Assembly: GCF_005876955.1 (NCBI RefSeq)
Contig: NZ_SSCL01000014.1
Location: forward strand, 43,409-107,408
From: Sinomonas gamaensis
Lineage (GTDB): Bacteria > Actinomycetota > Actinomycetes > Actinomycetales > Micrococcaceae
Direction: 5' to 3'
DNA length: 64,000 bases
Of this stretch, positions 43,298-49,951 are shown in pieces. Within the stretch, counting starts at the first letter, position 1, and each line of letters begins with the position of its first letter. The translations under genes were made by a program, and so were the position numbers. The notes below the pieces were generated by a model that saw only the letters and a list, made by a program, of their open reading frames with translations, searched no databases and had not been told where the DNA came from.

Positions 43298-44002
43298 CTA
43301 GCCAGAGTTGGAGCTTGTTAGCAAAGCTTCCACTACTGGGTGCAGCTTTTCAAGTCTAGCAAGGATCTGACGGTGGTCCCCCTCACCGCTGTCTCTAATG
43401 TGATTGAGCTCCGCCACGCAAGACATGTACTCCTGAACAGGATGGCTCCCGTCTTGCTTGAAGTTGTCCCCCAGTGCGCTTGAGAAGGCTTCGACCATCT
43501 GTGCCCATGTGTGCATCTGCTCGGTGCGCAGCTGTATCTCGATCGGGGTCGCAGCCTCGATGACCACTACGTGGATAGCCCGATAACCTGATGCACGTGG
43601 TTCCTTCACGTAGTCTCTGACTCGATCGACGTCAGTTCCCCACTCCGTAACAACAGCCTGCTCAAGGTCTCGAAGCACGGAGATTGAGCCGACAACGGCG
43701 CGACAACCGCCGATGTCCTGCATCAGTGAAAGGTCGAGCTTCGGCTCGCGACGTAGCTTGTCCAGGATCGTGGAGTGTTTCTTTAGACGTTGTGTGATCT
43801 CCGCCTCTAACCCGAGCCTTTCGCGTAGCCGAACGAGCCTACCGTGAGTTGCGACCAAGGGGCGCGTGAACTGGGCGCGATAGGCAACCAAGACTTCGTT
43901 GGCGGCGTCAAGGTCTTCCTGGCTGCACTCTCCCCTATGGAACCTGCGAACTGTGGATCCGGCCTTCCGGACGGACTTTCGGGAGGGTGCTGGCATCGAC
44001 AC
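43298..44002 (-). CDS. RelA/SpoT-domain nucleotide synthetase, toxSAS-like
   Basis: 234 residues, single RelA_SpoT synthetase domain without hydrolase, TGS or ACT parts. Motifs: ITQRLKKHSTILDKLRRE (69-86), MQDIGGCRAVV (94-104; D96, G99, R101), VRDYVKEPRASGYRAIHVVV (128-147, the G-loop with Tyr140), and PIEIQLRTEQMHTWAQ (153-168; E155, Q157, R159). Such proteins make (p)ppGpp or ppApp, or pyrophosphorylate tRNA ends when acting as toxins. GTG 44002 has TAAGAT six nt upstream on the minus strand (leaderless). Placement as cargo at a prophage end, with a small partner gene, suggests defence against other phages. Confidence 0.88.
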   Translation of the reverse strand: MSMPAPSRKSVRKAGSTVRRFHRGECSQEDLDAANEVLVAYRAQFTRPLVATHGRLVRLRERLGLEAEITQRLKKHSTILDKLRREPKLDLSLMQDIGGCRAVVGSISVLRDLEQAVVTEWGTDVDRVRDYVKEPRASGYRAIHVVVIEAATPIEIQLRTEQMHTWAQMVEAFSSALGDNFKQDGSHPVQEYMSCVAELNHIRDSGEGDHRQILARLEKLHPVVEALLTSSNSG

Positions 44003-44065
44003 GGAGCGATCTTACAGGGCTGGCGCGCTTCATTCGACAAGGGGGCCGGGCCCTAGCCTGCTCTC

Positions 44066-44257
44066 ATGGATCCCAAGAAACTGGCGTACACGTATGAGCA
44101 GGCGGCTGAGGCTGTCGGGGTGAGTTCGAGGACTCTGCGGCGGTTCGTCGAACGAGGCGACCTCGCCGCCAAGTACATCAACAGCAAGCCAGTCATCCTC
44201 GCATCAGAGCTCGAAGCCTGGCTCGAGTCCTTGCCTTCCGAGCCCGGGGAATCCTGA
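44066..44257 (+). CDS. Small helix-turn-helix protein, excisionase-like
   Basis: 63 residues. LAYTYEQAAEAVGVSSRTLRRFVERGDLAAKYINSKPVILASELEAWLESL is a MerR/excisionase-type winged helix (HTH_17). ATG 44066 has TAGCCT six nt upstream, a leaderless start, and the promoter faces away from the RelA/SpoT operon 63 bp off. The stop shares a base with the next gene (TGATG). It may control the cargo or help in recombination. Confidence 0.78.
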   Translation: MDPKKLAYTYEQAAEAVGVSSRTLRRFVERGDLAAKYINSKPVILASELEAWLESLPSEPGES

Positions 44258-44499
44258 TGGAGGACGAGGACGACCTACTGACGGTTGCGGAGGTTGCGGA
44301 GCGGCTTCGAGTGACGGCTAAGACTGTCTACAGCTATATCCGTGCCGGGCGTCTGCCGGCGGCGAGGCTGGGTCGGAACTACCGGGTCCGCTGGGCTGAT
44401 TACAGGGCATTCATCACCCCGCCGCCAGCCCCTCTGCCACGCAGCGCAAGGTCCCAGAAGGAAAGGATCGCCGAGCTGATGCGGAGATCTCACCTCTGA
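44257..44499 (+). CDS. Excisionase-family DNA-binding protein
   Basis: 80 residues. LLTVAEVAERLRVTAKTVYSYIRAGRLPAARLGRNYRVRWADYRAFI (8-55) is the standard HTH_17/excisionase fold. The C-terminal 25 residues are Pro-rich then basic. It is co-transcribed with the preceding HTH gene by overlap. Two such genes in tandem are unusual; one may be a regulator. The next gene is convergent. Confidence 0.82.
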   Translation: MEDEDDLLTVAEVAERLRVTAKTVYSYIRAGRLPAARLGRNYRVRWADYRAFITPPPAPLPRSARSQKERIAELMRRSHL

Positions 44500-44515
44500 G
44501 CCAAGGCCGGGGCAC

Positions 44516-44758
44516 TCACGGGGCGAAGGGATCGGGCTCGGGTTCCTCCCACCACTCGCGCATGGGGTTCTGGTCCTTGATCCATTGGCGGACCGCCGTG
44601 GCGTCCTCGGGGTCGAGCATCATGCGGCGACCGACGCGGGTGAACAGCTTCGAGGCGCGGCAGTAGCCCCGAAGGGTGCTCGGGGCTATCCCCATGTACG
44701 GAGCGATCTCCTCAGGCGTGTAGAAGCGGTGAGGGTCGAGGTCGTCGATAGTCTGCAC
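44516..44758 (-). CDS. Small HTH protein
   Basis: 80 residues. FYTPEEIAPYMGIAPSTLRGYCRASKLFTRVGRRMMLDPEDATAVRQWI (12-61) is another HTH_17-like winged helix, with an acidic Pro-rich tail. GTG start at 44758; no ribosome site, and a weak CAGGCT seven nt upstream may be a leaderless -10. It lies 24 bp after the 54-residue gene on the same strand. Confidence 0.7.
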   Translation of the reverse strand: MQTIDDLDPHRFYTPEEIAPYMGIAPSTLRGYCRASKLFTRVGRRMMLDPEDATAVRQWIKDQNPMREWWEEPEPDPFAP

Positions 44759-44763
44759 GGGGC

Positions 44764-44778
44764 CTAGCCTGCCCTCAT
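44764..44778 (+). repeat. Copy of the leaderless start region of the HTH gene
   Basis: CTAGCCTGCCCTCAT (44764-44778) repeats 44053-44067 with one change; the ATG there reads ATC here, so it is not a start. Confidence 0.5.
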
Positions 44779-44782
44779 CGGC

Positions 44783-44947
44783 CTAAGACGCCCGGTGATG
44801 GGCCTTCGCGAGCTCCTCCATAGCTTTTGCTAGATGCTCAACGGCGCCGGCCAGAGCTGATACTCCAGGATCTTCCGCTTGGCCGAACGCTGACCGCGCC
44901 AACTTGGCTGCCTTCTCTGCTTCCTCGGATGCGTCCAAGAACGTCAT
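44783..44947 (-). CDS. Small helical protein, 54 residues
   Basis: 54 residues. A heptad-like helix runs through most of it (EEAEKAAKLARSAFGQAEDPGVSALAGAVEHLAKAMEELAKAHH). AAAGGAAAGGG is about 10 nt upstream of the ATG at 44947. Small coiled-coil proteins of this type are common in actinophage genomes without known function. Confidence 0.65.
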   Translation of the reverse strand: MTFLDASEEAEKAAKLARSAFGQAEDPGVSALAGAVEHLAKAMEELAKAHHRAS

Positions 44948-45098
44948 GTCATGACCCTTTCCTTTTCGGACTTGCCAAATGTCGTCCCCAGCCTAGCGCG
45001 AGGCACGCTTCGGCTCGGGGCCGAGGATCTTGCCTCGCCGGTCTCTGGCCTCGCGTGAACCCACTGGAGGATCGCTCGCGCGTTCTGCTGCGAAAGGT

Positions 45099-45124
45099 GC
45101 CCCCACCCGGTGAAGGGTGGGGGC
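45099..45124 (-). terminator. Terminator of the tail operon
   Basis: GCCCCCACCC (45099-45108) pairs with GGGTGGGGGC (45115-45124), loop GGTGAA, placed 29 bp past the end of the leftward SGNH gene; CACCTTTCG follows on the minus strand. The plus strand is also flanked by GGGTTT. Confidence 0.65.
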
Positions 45125-45152
45125 GGGTTTCGCCGCGGCGGATGGGCGCTTC

Positions 45153-45739
45153 CTATGCGGCAGAGATGAACGCCGCAATAGCGTCCGACAGGAACACGTG
45201 CCCCTTTTCGGTCGGGTGCACGTTGTCTGCGTTCAAGAGGCCGAATGTGCGGTCCGTGAAATCGACCCGCTGGGTCAGTGACAGTACTGTCACGTTCTTC
45301 GGGTCCTCCGTGCCAATCGCCGCATACTGTGGCGTGTAGGCAGACCAGGGGTAGGCCGGGGATGGTACGTCCAAGCGCTGGTATGGCTGGATCACCAGGA
45401 AGGACGGGACCTGCCAACCGCGTACCGGCGGCCCTTGACTGCGGCCCCCTGCCCTTCGGATACGGAGTCGCCGATGATCACGATGTCTGCCGGAGCGTAG
45501 GAGCGGCCCGCAAGTCCTGCCTTCCACGCCCGTAGCCCGGCGAGCGGTTGCGGCGCGTAAGTGGTGTCGGCGGTGGCCTTGTCGAACTGGTAGGCCAGCG
45601 AGGTCCAGGCTGTTACTCCGTCGCCGATCTTGCGGCGCCCCGTATCTGTCTCGTGGCCGGGCTCGCCGAGGGCCAGCGTGGGATTGGCCGCGGTCCAGTT
45701 GGCGGCGGTGTCGCGTCGGAATTGGATTCGGTTAGCCAT
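45153..45739 (-). pseudogene. Phage tail-associated SGNH hydrolase, broken and shortened
   Basis: The first frame from ATG 45739 has a tail-fibre style start (IQFRRDTAANWTAANPTLALGEPG, GDGVTAWTSLAYQFD), then the SGNH nucleophile block DIVIIGDSVSEGQGA. A second frame (about 45430 to 45153) gives PSFLVIQPYQRLD and the last SGNH block DNVHPTEKGHVFLSDAI with the catalytic Asp and His. The roughly 100 residues normally between these blocks, with the Gly and Asn blocks, are gone and the frame shifts at about 45410-45450. It begins inside the end of the preceding gene by eight bp. Confidence 0.7.
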
Positions 45740-46163
45740 TGGCATTGCCTCCATCGAAGTTGAATGAGCCTGTGAACTGGGTTGATGCGTTGCCGCCGTC
45801 GAGAGGTCCAGCGAGTAGCCCGGCGGCGTATGAGGCCGCTTGGGCTGCGCTCGCGGCCGACGCGGCTGCCGCGTCCTGCGCGGCCTTCGCCTGGTCTGAG
45901 AGCGGTTTCGGTGAGAAGGCTGGGACAGTTAGCGTGCCCCCGACGAGCTTCACTAGCGGGGAGCTCGCTACGAACGGTGGTATGAACGCGTCTGCCGTCG
46001 AGGTGAGCGGGTTCGGGAGGGGAAGCCCGTTGAGGTCTTTGAGCGCGAGCGGCGCGCTGTTGCTCGTGTCTGCGATGTCGTAGACGGTGACTTTAGCCGT
46101 CGCCGCACGCTGGAACGTCACGGGGTCGGCGACGAGCTGCGTCTCAAACTGGTAGTCCGTCAA
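45732..46163 (-). CDS. Phage tail-fibre-like structural protein
   Basis: 143 residues. DYQFETQLVADPVTFQRAATAKVTVYDIADTSNSAPLALKDLNGLPLPNPLTSTADAFIPPFVA is the pattern of phage minor tail or baseplate-associated proteins; the second half is an Ala-rich helix (AKAAQDAAAASAASAAQAASYA), then STQFTGSFNFDGGNANG. TTG start at 46163, in the TTGA overlap with the 31-residue gene, with AAAAGGAGACC as ribosome site. It ends inside the SGNH gene start. Confidence 0.72.
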   Translation of the reverse strand: MTDYQFETQLVADPVTFQRAATAKVTVYDIADTSNSAPLALKDLNGLPLPNPLTSTADAFIPPFVASSPLVKLVGGTLTVPAFSPKPLSDQAKAAQDAAAASAASAAQAASYAAGLLAGPLDGGNASTQFTGSFNFDGGNANG

Positions 46164-46255
46164 TCCGAGGTCTCCTTTTCCTGCTGCTGCGTTGCTTCTT
46201 GGTCCTGCTGCTCTTTGTCGCCAGAGCCTGCCGTGCCGTAGACGACGGTTGCCAT
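46160..46255 (-). CDS. 31-residue peptide of the tail module
   Basis: MATVVYGTAGSGDKEQQDQ and then a Gln/Glu-rich end. AAAGGAGGACC just before ATG 46255 is one of the best ribosome sites in the element, and the stop overlaps the next start. It is probably a real phage gene that couples translation of the tail protein. Confidence 0.68.
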   Translation of the reverse strand: MATVVYGTAGSGDKEQQDQEATQQQEKETSD

Positions 46256-46375
46256 CTGGGTCCTCCTTTCGGTTCGGTCATGCGGAAAAGCTCGGGGGGA
46301 GATATTCGCTACGCTGGAAGGAGCGAAATCCCGGGGGGATGGGGGAGGGGGTCCCCGGTGGGGTCTGAGCGCCAC
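46256..46375 (-). other. Junction where phage packaging and head genes are missing
   Basis: In related phages the HNH gene is followed by terminase, portal, capsid and tail genes. Here only 120 bp, G-rich on the plus strand, separate HNH from tail-fibre genes. No insertion sequence or hairpin is seen, so a deletion is likely. Confidence 0.55.
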
Positions 46376-46684
46376 TCACCACTGCCTTGAGGTCTTCAGG
46401 GGCCGCGATGGGATGGACGCCCGGAAGGCCTTCGGGAGGGCTCGGCTGCCTCTGGACTGGTTGCATCGCCTGCAGCACACCCGCGTGTTCGCCAGGACGT
46501 CCTTGCCGCCTTTCGAGTGGGGGACGATGTGATCGACTTCTGCGCTGTTGGGCTGGCGGCCCTGGTCGTAGTCGAGGAGGACCGAGCAGAACGGGCAGCG
46601 GTCGATGCCCTCGGTCTTGGCGTTGCGGATGGCAGCGTCTCTGACTCTGATCCATTGGGTTGTGCCTGTGCGGCTGGTGGCCAT
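46376..46684 (-). CDS. HNH endonuclease
   Basis: 102 residues. Cys pairs RCPFCSVLLDY and RVCCRRCNQSRG hold a zinc, and AEVDHIVPHSKGGKDVLANTR is the HNH active core (Asp-His, then Asn). In phages this type stands next to terminase and works in DNA packaging. Start ATG 46684 with GAAGGGAC upstream. Here its partners are lost. Confidence 0.88.
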   Translation of the reverse strand: MATSRTGTTQWIRVRDAAIRNAKTEGIDRCPFCSVLLDYDQGRQPNSAEVDHIVPHSKGGKDVLANTRVCCRRCNQSRGSRALPKAFRASIPSRPLKTSRQW

Positions 46685-46765
46685 CGTGTTGTCCCTTCTT
46701 CGGGTCCTGCCGGGCCCCCGGAGGCTGGTGTGCTCCCGGGGCCGCGGCAGGCTGGCTGGCTGGGG

Positions 46766-47536
46766 TTACTTGCTGAGGTCGAGGGCGCCGAGCTCCGGGT
46801 GCTCGGTGAGGGATCTGGCGAAGATGGTCGGCTCGGACTGGCGGAACCCTTCGGAGTCGCGGCGCTGTTCCCACTCGCCGACGGTGGGGTAGTCGAGGTC
46901 GAGGCCGAGGGCGATGAGGTGCATCCACCAGCGGACGGATGCAGGCTCGGGCTCCCCACGGCGGAGTGCGCCCGGCTCGGTGGCCCATGCCGCCTCGTCG
47001 TCGAACGCTCCGGGGTGCAGGAGTTCGCGGGCCTTGATCGCCAGTGAGAGTCTCGTGGCGGTCGGCTTGGCGTCCCGTGCGCGCTGGGCTTGGGCGTAGT
47101 CGCCGGCGCTCGCTGCTAGCTCCTCATCCCACAAGGCGTTGGGGTGCGCCTCGTAGAGCTCCTCGAGTTCGTCGAGGGCTGGGTTGAAGACCTGCTCCCG
47201 AATCTCTCGAATGACCTCGTCGGCGCTGTCGTTCACGTGGTCGATGTAGGCCAAGATTCCGGAGTCCTCGAGTCGCCACTGCAGGTCGTCGCGGTGGGCC
47301 CAGGCTGCGTGGAGGATGAGGTGCTGGGTGGGGTCTTCGCCGCGGATGACGGCTTGTGCTGCGTCTTCGAGGTGGTCGCGGATCTCGACCACGGCTTCGA
47401 TCGACTTAGAGCCGCGGGCGCCGACTGGTCCGGCGAGGATTTGCTTGGGCAGGTCGAGCTGAAGGCTGCGGAGGGTGCTGGCGAGCTTGCCGAGGTTGGC
47501 TCCGCGGTCTTCTCTGGTAAGGGGGTAGCGGTTCAT
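46766..47536 (-). CDS. Phage early protein of unknown function, 256 residues
   Basis: 256 residues, helix-rich and acidic. N-terminal NLGKLASTLRSLQLDLPKQILAGPVGARGSKSIEAVVEIRDHLEDAAQAV, middle QHLILHAAWAHRDDLQWRLEDSGILAYI, end WEQRRDSEGFRQSEPTIFARSLTEHPEL. No family recognised. AGGAAC precedes ATG 47536. It sits in the leftward early operon between a run of tiny genes and HNH. Confidence 0.75.
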   Translation of the reverse strand: MNRYPLTREDRGANLGKLASTLRSLQLDLPKQILAGPVGARGSKSIEAVVEIRDHLEDAAQAVIRGEDPTQHLILHAAWAHRDDLQWRLEDSGILAYIDHVNDSADEVIREIREQVFNPALDELEELYEAHPNALWDEELAASAGDYAQAQRARDAKPTATRLSLAIKARELLHPGAFDDEAAWATEPGALRRGEPEPASVRWWMHLIALGLDLDYPTVGEWEQRRDSEGFRQSEPTIFARSLTEHPELGALDLSK

Positions 47537-47542
47537 GGGTTC

Positions 47543-47707
47543 CTACTTCCGGTTGCTGGGGTTGCGCTTCGCGTAGGCCGCACGGCCGGCGGCCATGCTG
47601 GCGGGCTCGGGCTGGTTGTCGCCGTCGTCGGCTTCTCGCTCGTCGGCATTGGCTGCCTTGGGGTGGTGTTCGGCGTAGAGCTCGCGGCCGCGCTGGAGGC
47701 TGCTCAT
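47543..47707 (-). CDS. Small phage protein, 54 residues, with a repeated motif
   Basis: 54 residues. The ends echo each other: QRGRELYAEHHPK and AAGRAAYAKRNPS, suggesting internal duplication around an acidic centre (ADEREADDGDNQPE). ATG 47707 overlaps the previous stop as ATGA, with AGAAAGG upstream. Confidence 0.68.
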   Translation of the reverse strand: MSSLQRGRELYAEHHPKAANADEREADDGDNQPEPASMAAGRAAYAKRNPSNRK

Positions 47708-47970
47708 TTGGTCGTGCCTTTCTGTGGGAATCGGATCTTGAAGATTCGTGGGTAGAGGTCCCCGGCTTCGACGGTCGCCCGGCAGTTCCAGCGGGATCGC
47801 CGTGCGGCGGCCGCGTAGCACTTCGCGGTGACGGTCCGTTCCTCGCCCGGCCGGATCGGGATGGGCTCGAGGTCCCGTGCGTAGTAGGAGTGGATCTCGT
47901 CGCACGCCGGACAAAGAACGCGGGCGGTGCTGTCCGTGACGTCGACCGGGGCGACGACGAGCATCCTCAT
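47704..47970 (-). CDS. Small phage protein, 88 residues, with a Cys pair
   Basis: 88 residues. VLCPACDEIHSYYAR gives a CxxC and further Cys follow (VTAKCYAA, RWNCRATV), possibly a zinc ribbon. Function unknown. ATG 47970 lies in the ATGA overlap with the previous gene; a Met two codons on is an alternative. Confidence 0.68.
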   Translation of the reverse strand: MRMLVVAPVDVTDSTARVLCPACDEIHSYYARDLEPIPIRPGEERTVTAKCYAAAARRSRWNCRATVEAGDLYPRIFKIRFPQKGTTK

Positions 47971-48182
47971 TTGCGGTTCCGGATCGCTTCGAGCTGGTCG
48001 GCGATCTGGTTAGCGAGGGTGAACGCTGCGCCGGGGGTGAGGATGATCCGGGGGGACTTGCCGGTGAAGATCGCGATTGCCGGGTCCTCCCGTACCGTCG
48101 CCAAGACGGCGCGGATGGTGCGGCTGTCGCGCTCGACGTCGTCGTAGCGGTTGGGACGGACGTCGAAGACGTGCTCGGTCAA
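47967..48182 (-). CDS. Small phage protein, 71 residues (TTG start)
   Basis: 71 residues: DVRPNRYDDVERDSRTIRAVLATVREDPAIAIFTGKSPRIILTPGAAFTLANQIADQLEAI. The TTG at 48182 has AGAAAGG upstream, and the previous stop overlaps it. Helix-strand pattern, no family. Confidence 0.65.
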   Translation of the reverse strand: MTEHVFDVRPNRYDDVERDSRTIRAVLATVREDPAIAIFTGKSPRIILTPGAAFTLANQIADQLEAIRNRK

Positions 48183-48361
48183 TTGGTGCCTTTCTCTCGT
48201 GCGTCGTAGAGCGCTAGGCGCTGACGCATTGCCTGGTTGTCGATCTGGAGTCGTGTGTTGCGGTCGTGGAGCTGCTGGGCGAGCCATTGCAGCTCGCGCT
48301 TGCCGTAGCCCATGAGCCACGGGGCTGGCGTGTAGTCCTCGGGGATCGCGTGCTCACTCAT
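48179..48361 (-). CDS. Small phage protein, 60 residues
   Basis: 60 residues. PAPWLMGYGKRELQWLAQQLHDRNTRLQIDNQAMRQRLALYDAREK has a coiled-coil-like helix. ATG 48361 lies in the ATGA overlap with the replication-type gene before it, and the stop overlaps the next TTG. Confidence 0.65.
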   Translation of the reverse strand: MSEHAIPEDYTPAPWLMGYGKRELQWLAQQLHDRNTRLQIDNQAMRQRLALYDAREKGTN

Positions 48362-49137
48362 GCGGCCTCCCTGCACTTGGAGCAGACCCAGCGGCCGACG
48401 TCGACACGGGTCATCTCGTCGCGGTACCGGTGTCGAAGGCAGTCGGAGCAGAGCATGGTCTCCGAGGGAGGCTTCATGGGCTGGAAGAGCTCGGAGAGTG
48501 TCGGGGCCACCGCGGGCTGTTCGTCTTCGACCAACTCCCCTTCGATCACTCCCTGATTCGCGATCGTCTCCGCTCGCACAGGTGACCTAACCGCCTTGGG
48601 TGATTGTTTGTGATCCTCCCCGTATTCCTCCTGTGGTTCCTGAGTACTCCTTGGCCCTGACGGCTGATGGGGGCTCTCACGCACAGATCGTGGGGGCTGA
48701 GCCCTTACAGGCTGTGCGGATGGAGCCCCGACAGACTGTGAGGGTTCCTTGGGTTGAGCCCCGACGGTTTGTGAGGGCTCACGCTCGAGCGGGGTCCACG
48801 AGACTTCGCGGCCTTTGCCCAACGTCGGAGCCCACGTTGTCCGTGGATCGAGGGCCAGCGCGTACTCGGCGCGGATCCCGACCCTTGCCCGCCCGCTCGG
48901 CACGATCGCGCCGACTTTCACGAGCTTCGCCACAGCTCGCCGCACGAGCTCGTCCGAGTACTTCGCCTCGGGGTCGAGTCCTATCGCCTGGGCGATCTTC
49001 TGCCAGCCGCCCCAGTAGACGGACGGGCTATCGGTGTCTTTGCTGATGAGGGCCATATACGCGAGCGCCAGAGCTTCACGAGGCTTGAGCAGAGGCGTCC
49101 AGTACGTGAACACCTGCGCTACGTTCGTGGCCCCCAT
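48358..49137 (-). CDS. Replication-type HTH protein with C-terminal zinc ribbon
   Basis: 259 residues. The N-terminal 90 residues (LKPREALALAYMALISKDTDSPSVYWGGWQKIAQAIGLDPE, then ELVRRAVAKLVKVGAIVPSGRARVG) form a winged helix like phage replication initiators. Then comes a Pro/Ser/Gln linker with repeats EPSQTVGAQPK and EPSQSVGAPSAQP, and a C-terminal CSDCLRHRY...CSKC zinc ribbon. It is probably the element's DNA-replication or early regulator protein. Confidence 0.75.
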   Translation of the reverse strand: MGATNVAQVFTYWTPLLKPREALALAYMALISKDTDSPSVYWGGWQKIAQAIGLDPEAKYSDELVRRAVAKLVKVGAIVPSGRARVGIRAEYALALDPRTTWAPTLGKGREVSWTPLEREPSQTVGAQPKEPSQSVGAPSAQPVRAQPPRSVRESPHQPSGPRSTQEPQEEYGEDHKQSPKAVRSPVRAETIANQGVIEGELVEDEQPAVAPTLSELFQPMKPPSETMLCSDCLRHRYRDEMTRVDVGRWVCSKCREAA

Positions 49138-49155
49138 CAGTCGCCGCCCCCTGTG

Positions 49156-49506
49156 TCAGCCCTGGGCTTCGCGGAGGACCGCGTCGAGCTGGTCGCGGAG
49201 GTCGCGGAGCTCGTCGAGCGTGTAAGCCTCATCGCGGATGTGGTCAACCCAGAAGAGAAGCCCTTCGCTCGGGCTCCAAGCGCGCAGGATCGTGAAGCCG
49301 GGGCGAGAGATCGACGGTCCCCTGAAGTCGATGATCGAGTCGGGGTCGTCCTCGGTCTCCCCTGTGACGGGGTCGACGCTCTTCCAGTCGTAGTTCGGCT
49401 CCCAGCCTTCGGGGGCGGTAGCCGGGTTCTGGTTGGTCCCAAGGTTGTCCTTCTGGTGTGAGATCTGGTCGTTCACTGCGTTCTCCTTGGGTGAGAAGGT
49501 CTTCAT
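49156..49506 (-). CDS. Phage early protein, 116 residues
   Basis: 116 residues. WEPNYDWKSVDPVTGETEDDPDSIIDFRGPSISRPGFTILRAWSPSEGLLFWVDHIRDEAYTLDELRDLRDQLDAVLREAQG; acidic, mixed strands and a final helix. No family recognised. The ribosome site is weak. It is 18 bp before the next gene of the leftward operon. Confidence 0.68.
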   Translation of the reverse strand: MKTFSPKENAVNDQISHQKDNLGTNQNPATAPEGWEPNYDWKSVDPVTGETEDDPDSIIDFRGPSISRPGFTILRAWSPSEGLLFWVDHIRDEAYTLDELRDLRDQLDAVLREAQG

Positions 49507-49525
49507 TGCTCTGTCCCCCAGACAG

Positions 49526-49633
49526 TTAGTTCGTGTCTTCGCCGATGTGCTCGTCGTCGGCGGGTGGTTCTTGGAGGCCGCTGGCCTCGAGTTCGAGCAG
49601 TGCGTCGGTCGCGGCCGGGTCGAGACCGGTCAC
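49526..49633 (-). CDS. 35-residue acidic peptide
   Basis: A GTG at 49633 in a GTGA overlap with the excisionase-like stop opens VTGLDPAATDALLELEASG and an acidic end, stopping at TAA 49526. The overlap and composition suggest a real tiny phage gene. Confidence 0.5.
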   Translation of the reverse strand: MTGLDPAATDALLELEASGLQEPPADDEHIGEDTN

Positions 49634-49854
49634 GCGCTCTTGTCCTCGAATGCGGCGTCGATCCACGCGAGCACGTCCGACTCGCGGGCGACAAGACGCC
49701 CGCCGAGCTTCCCGAAACGCGGCCCTTCGCCCTTCTGCCGGTAGTACCTGAGGGTGTTCTCCGGGATACGGGTCATCTCAGAAACCTCGGCGAGGCTCAG
49801 AAGCTTCTGGTGGGCGAGCTTGCGCTCTTGTTCATTCATGATCTGAACGGTCAT
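49630..49854 (-). CDS. Excisionase/AlpA-like DNA-binding protein
   Basis: 74 residues. LLSLAEVSEMTRIPENTLRYYRQKGEGPRFGKLGGRLVARESDVLAWIDAAF (18-69) is an AlpA/HTH_17 winged helix. AAAGGAGGGG right before ATG 49854 is a strong ribosome site. First gene of the leftward early operon, divergent from the repressor gene, the usual place for an excisionase or Cro-like protein. Confidence 0.85.
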   Translation of the reverse strand: MTVQIMNEQERKLAHQKLLSLAEVSEMTRIPENTLRYYRQKGEGPRFGKLGGRLVARESDVLAWIDAAFEDKSA

Positions 49855-49951
49855 CGTCCCCTCCTTTCACGTGGTGTGAGGATGTCCCTCGCAAATGAGC
49901 ATACTGAAGTTTCTATGGAAGTCAATGCGCTCTCGTGAGAAGATCGGTCAC
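49855..49951. promoter_or_regulatory. Early/lysogeny control region of the element
   Basis: This 97-bp divergent gap is AT-rich for the window. It contains GAAGT and GAAGTC spaced 12 nt apart around TTTCTATG (49908-49922), a possible operator. Exact promoter boxes could not be fixed. Confidence 0.4.

Noticed and set aside
44944..45417. 157-codon minus-strand frame over the SGNH end and terminator.
   Set aside because: It crosses a strong terminator and is in a different frame from the SGNH block; only the separate 54-residue gene is supported nearby.
49895..49951. Earlier start for the XRE repressor (Met codons at 49895, 49916 and 49928).
   Set aside because: It would cover the divergent control region, and no ribosome site is seen; 49952 gives the usual repressor N-terminus.
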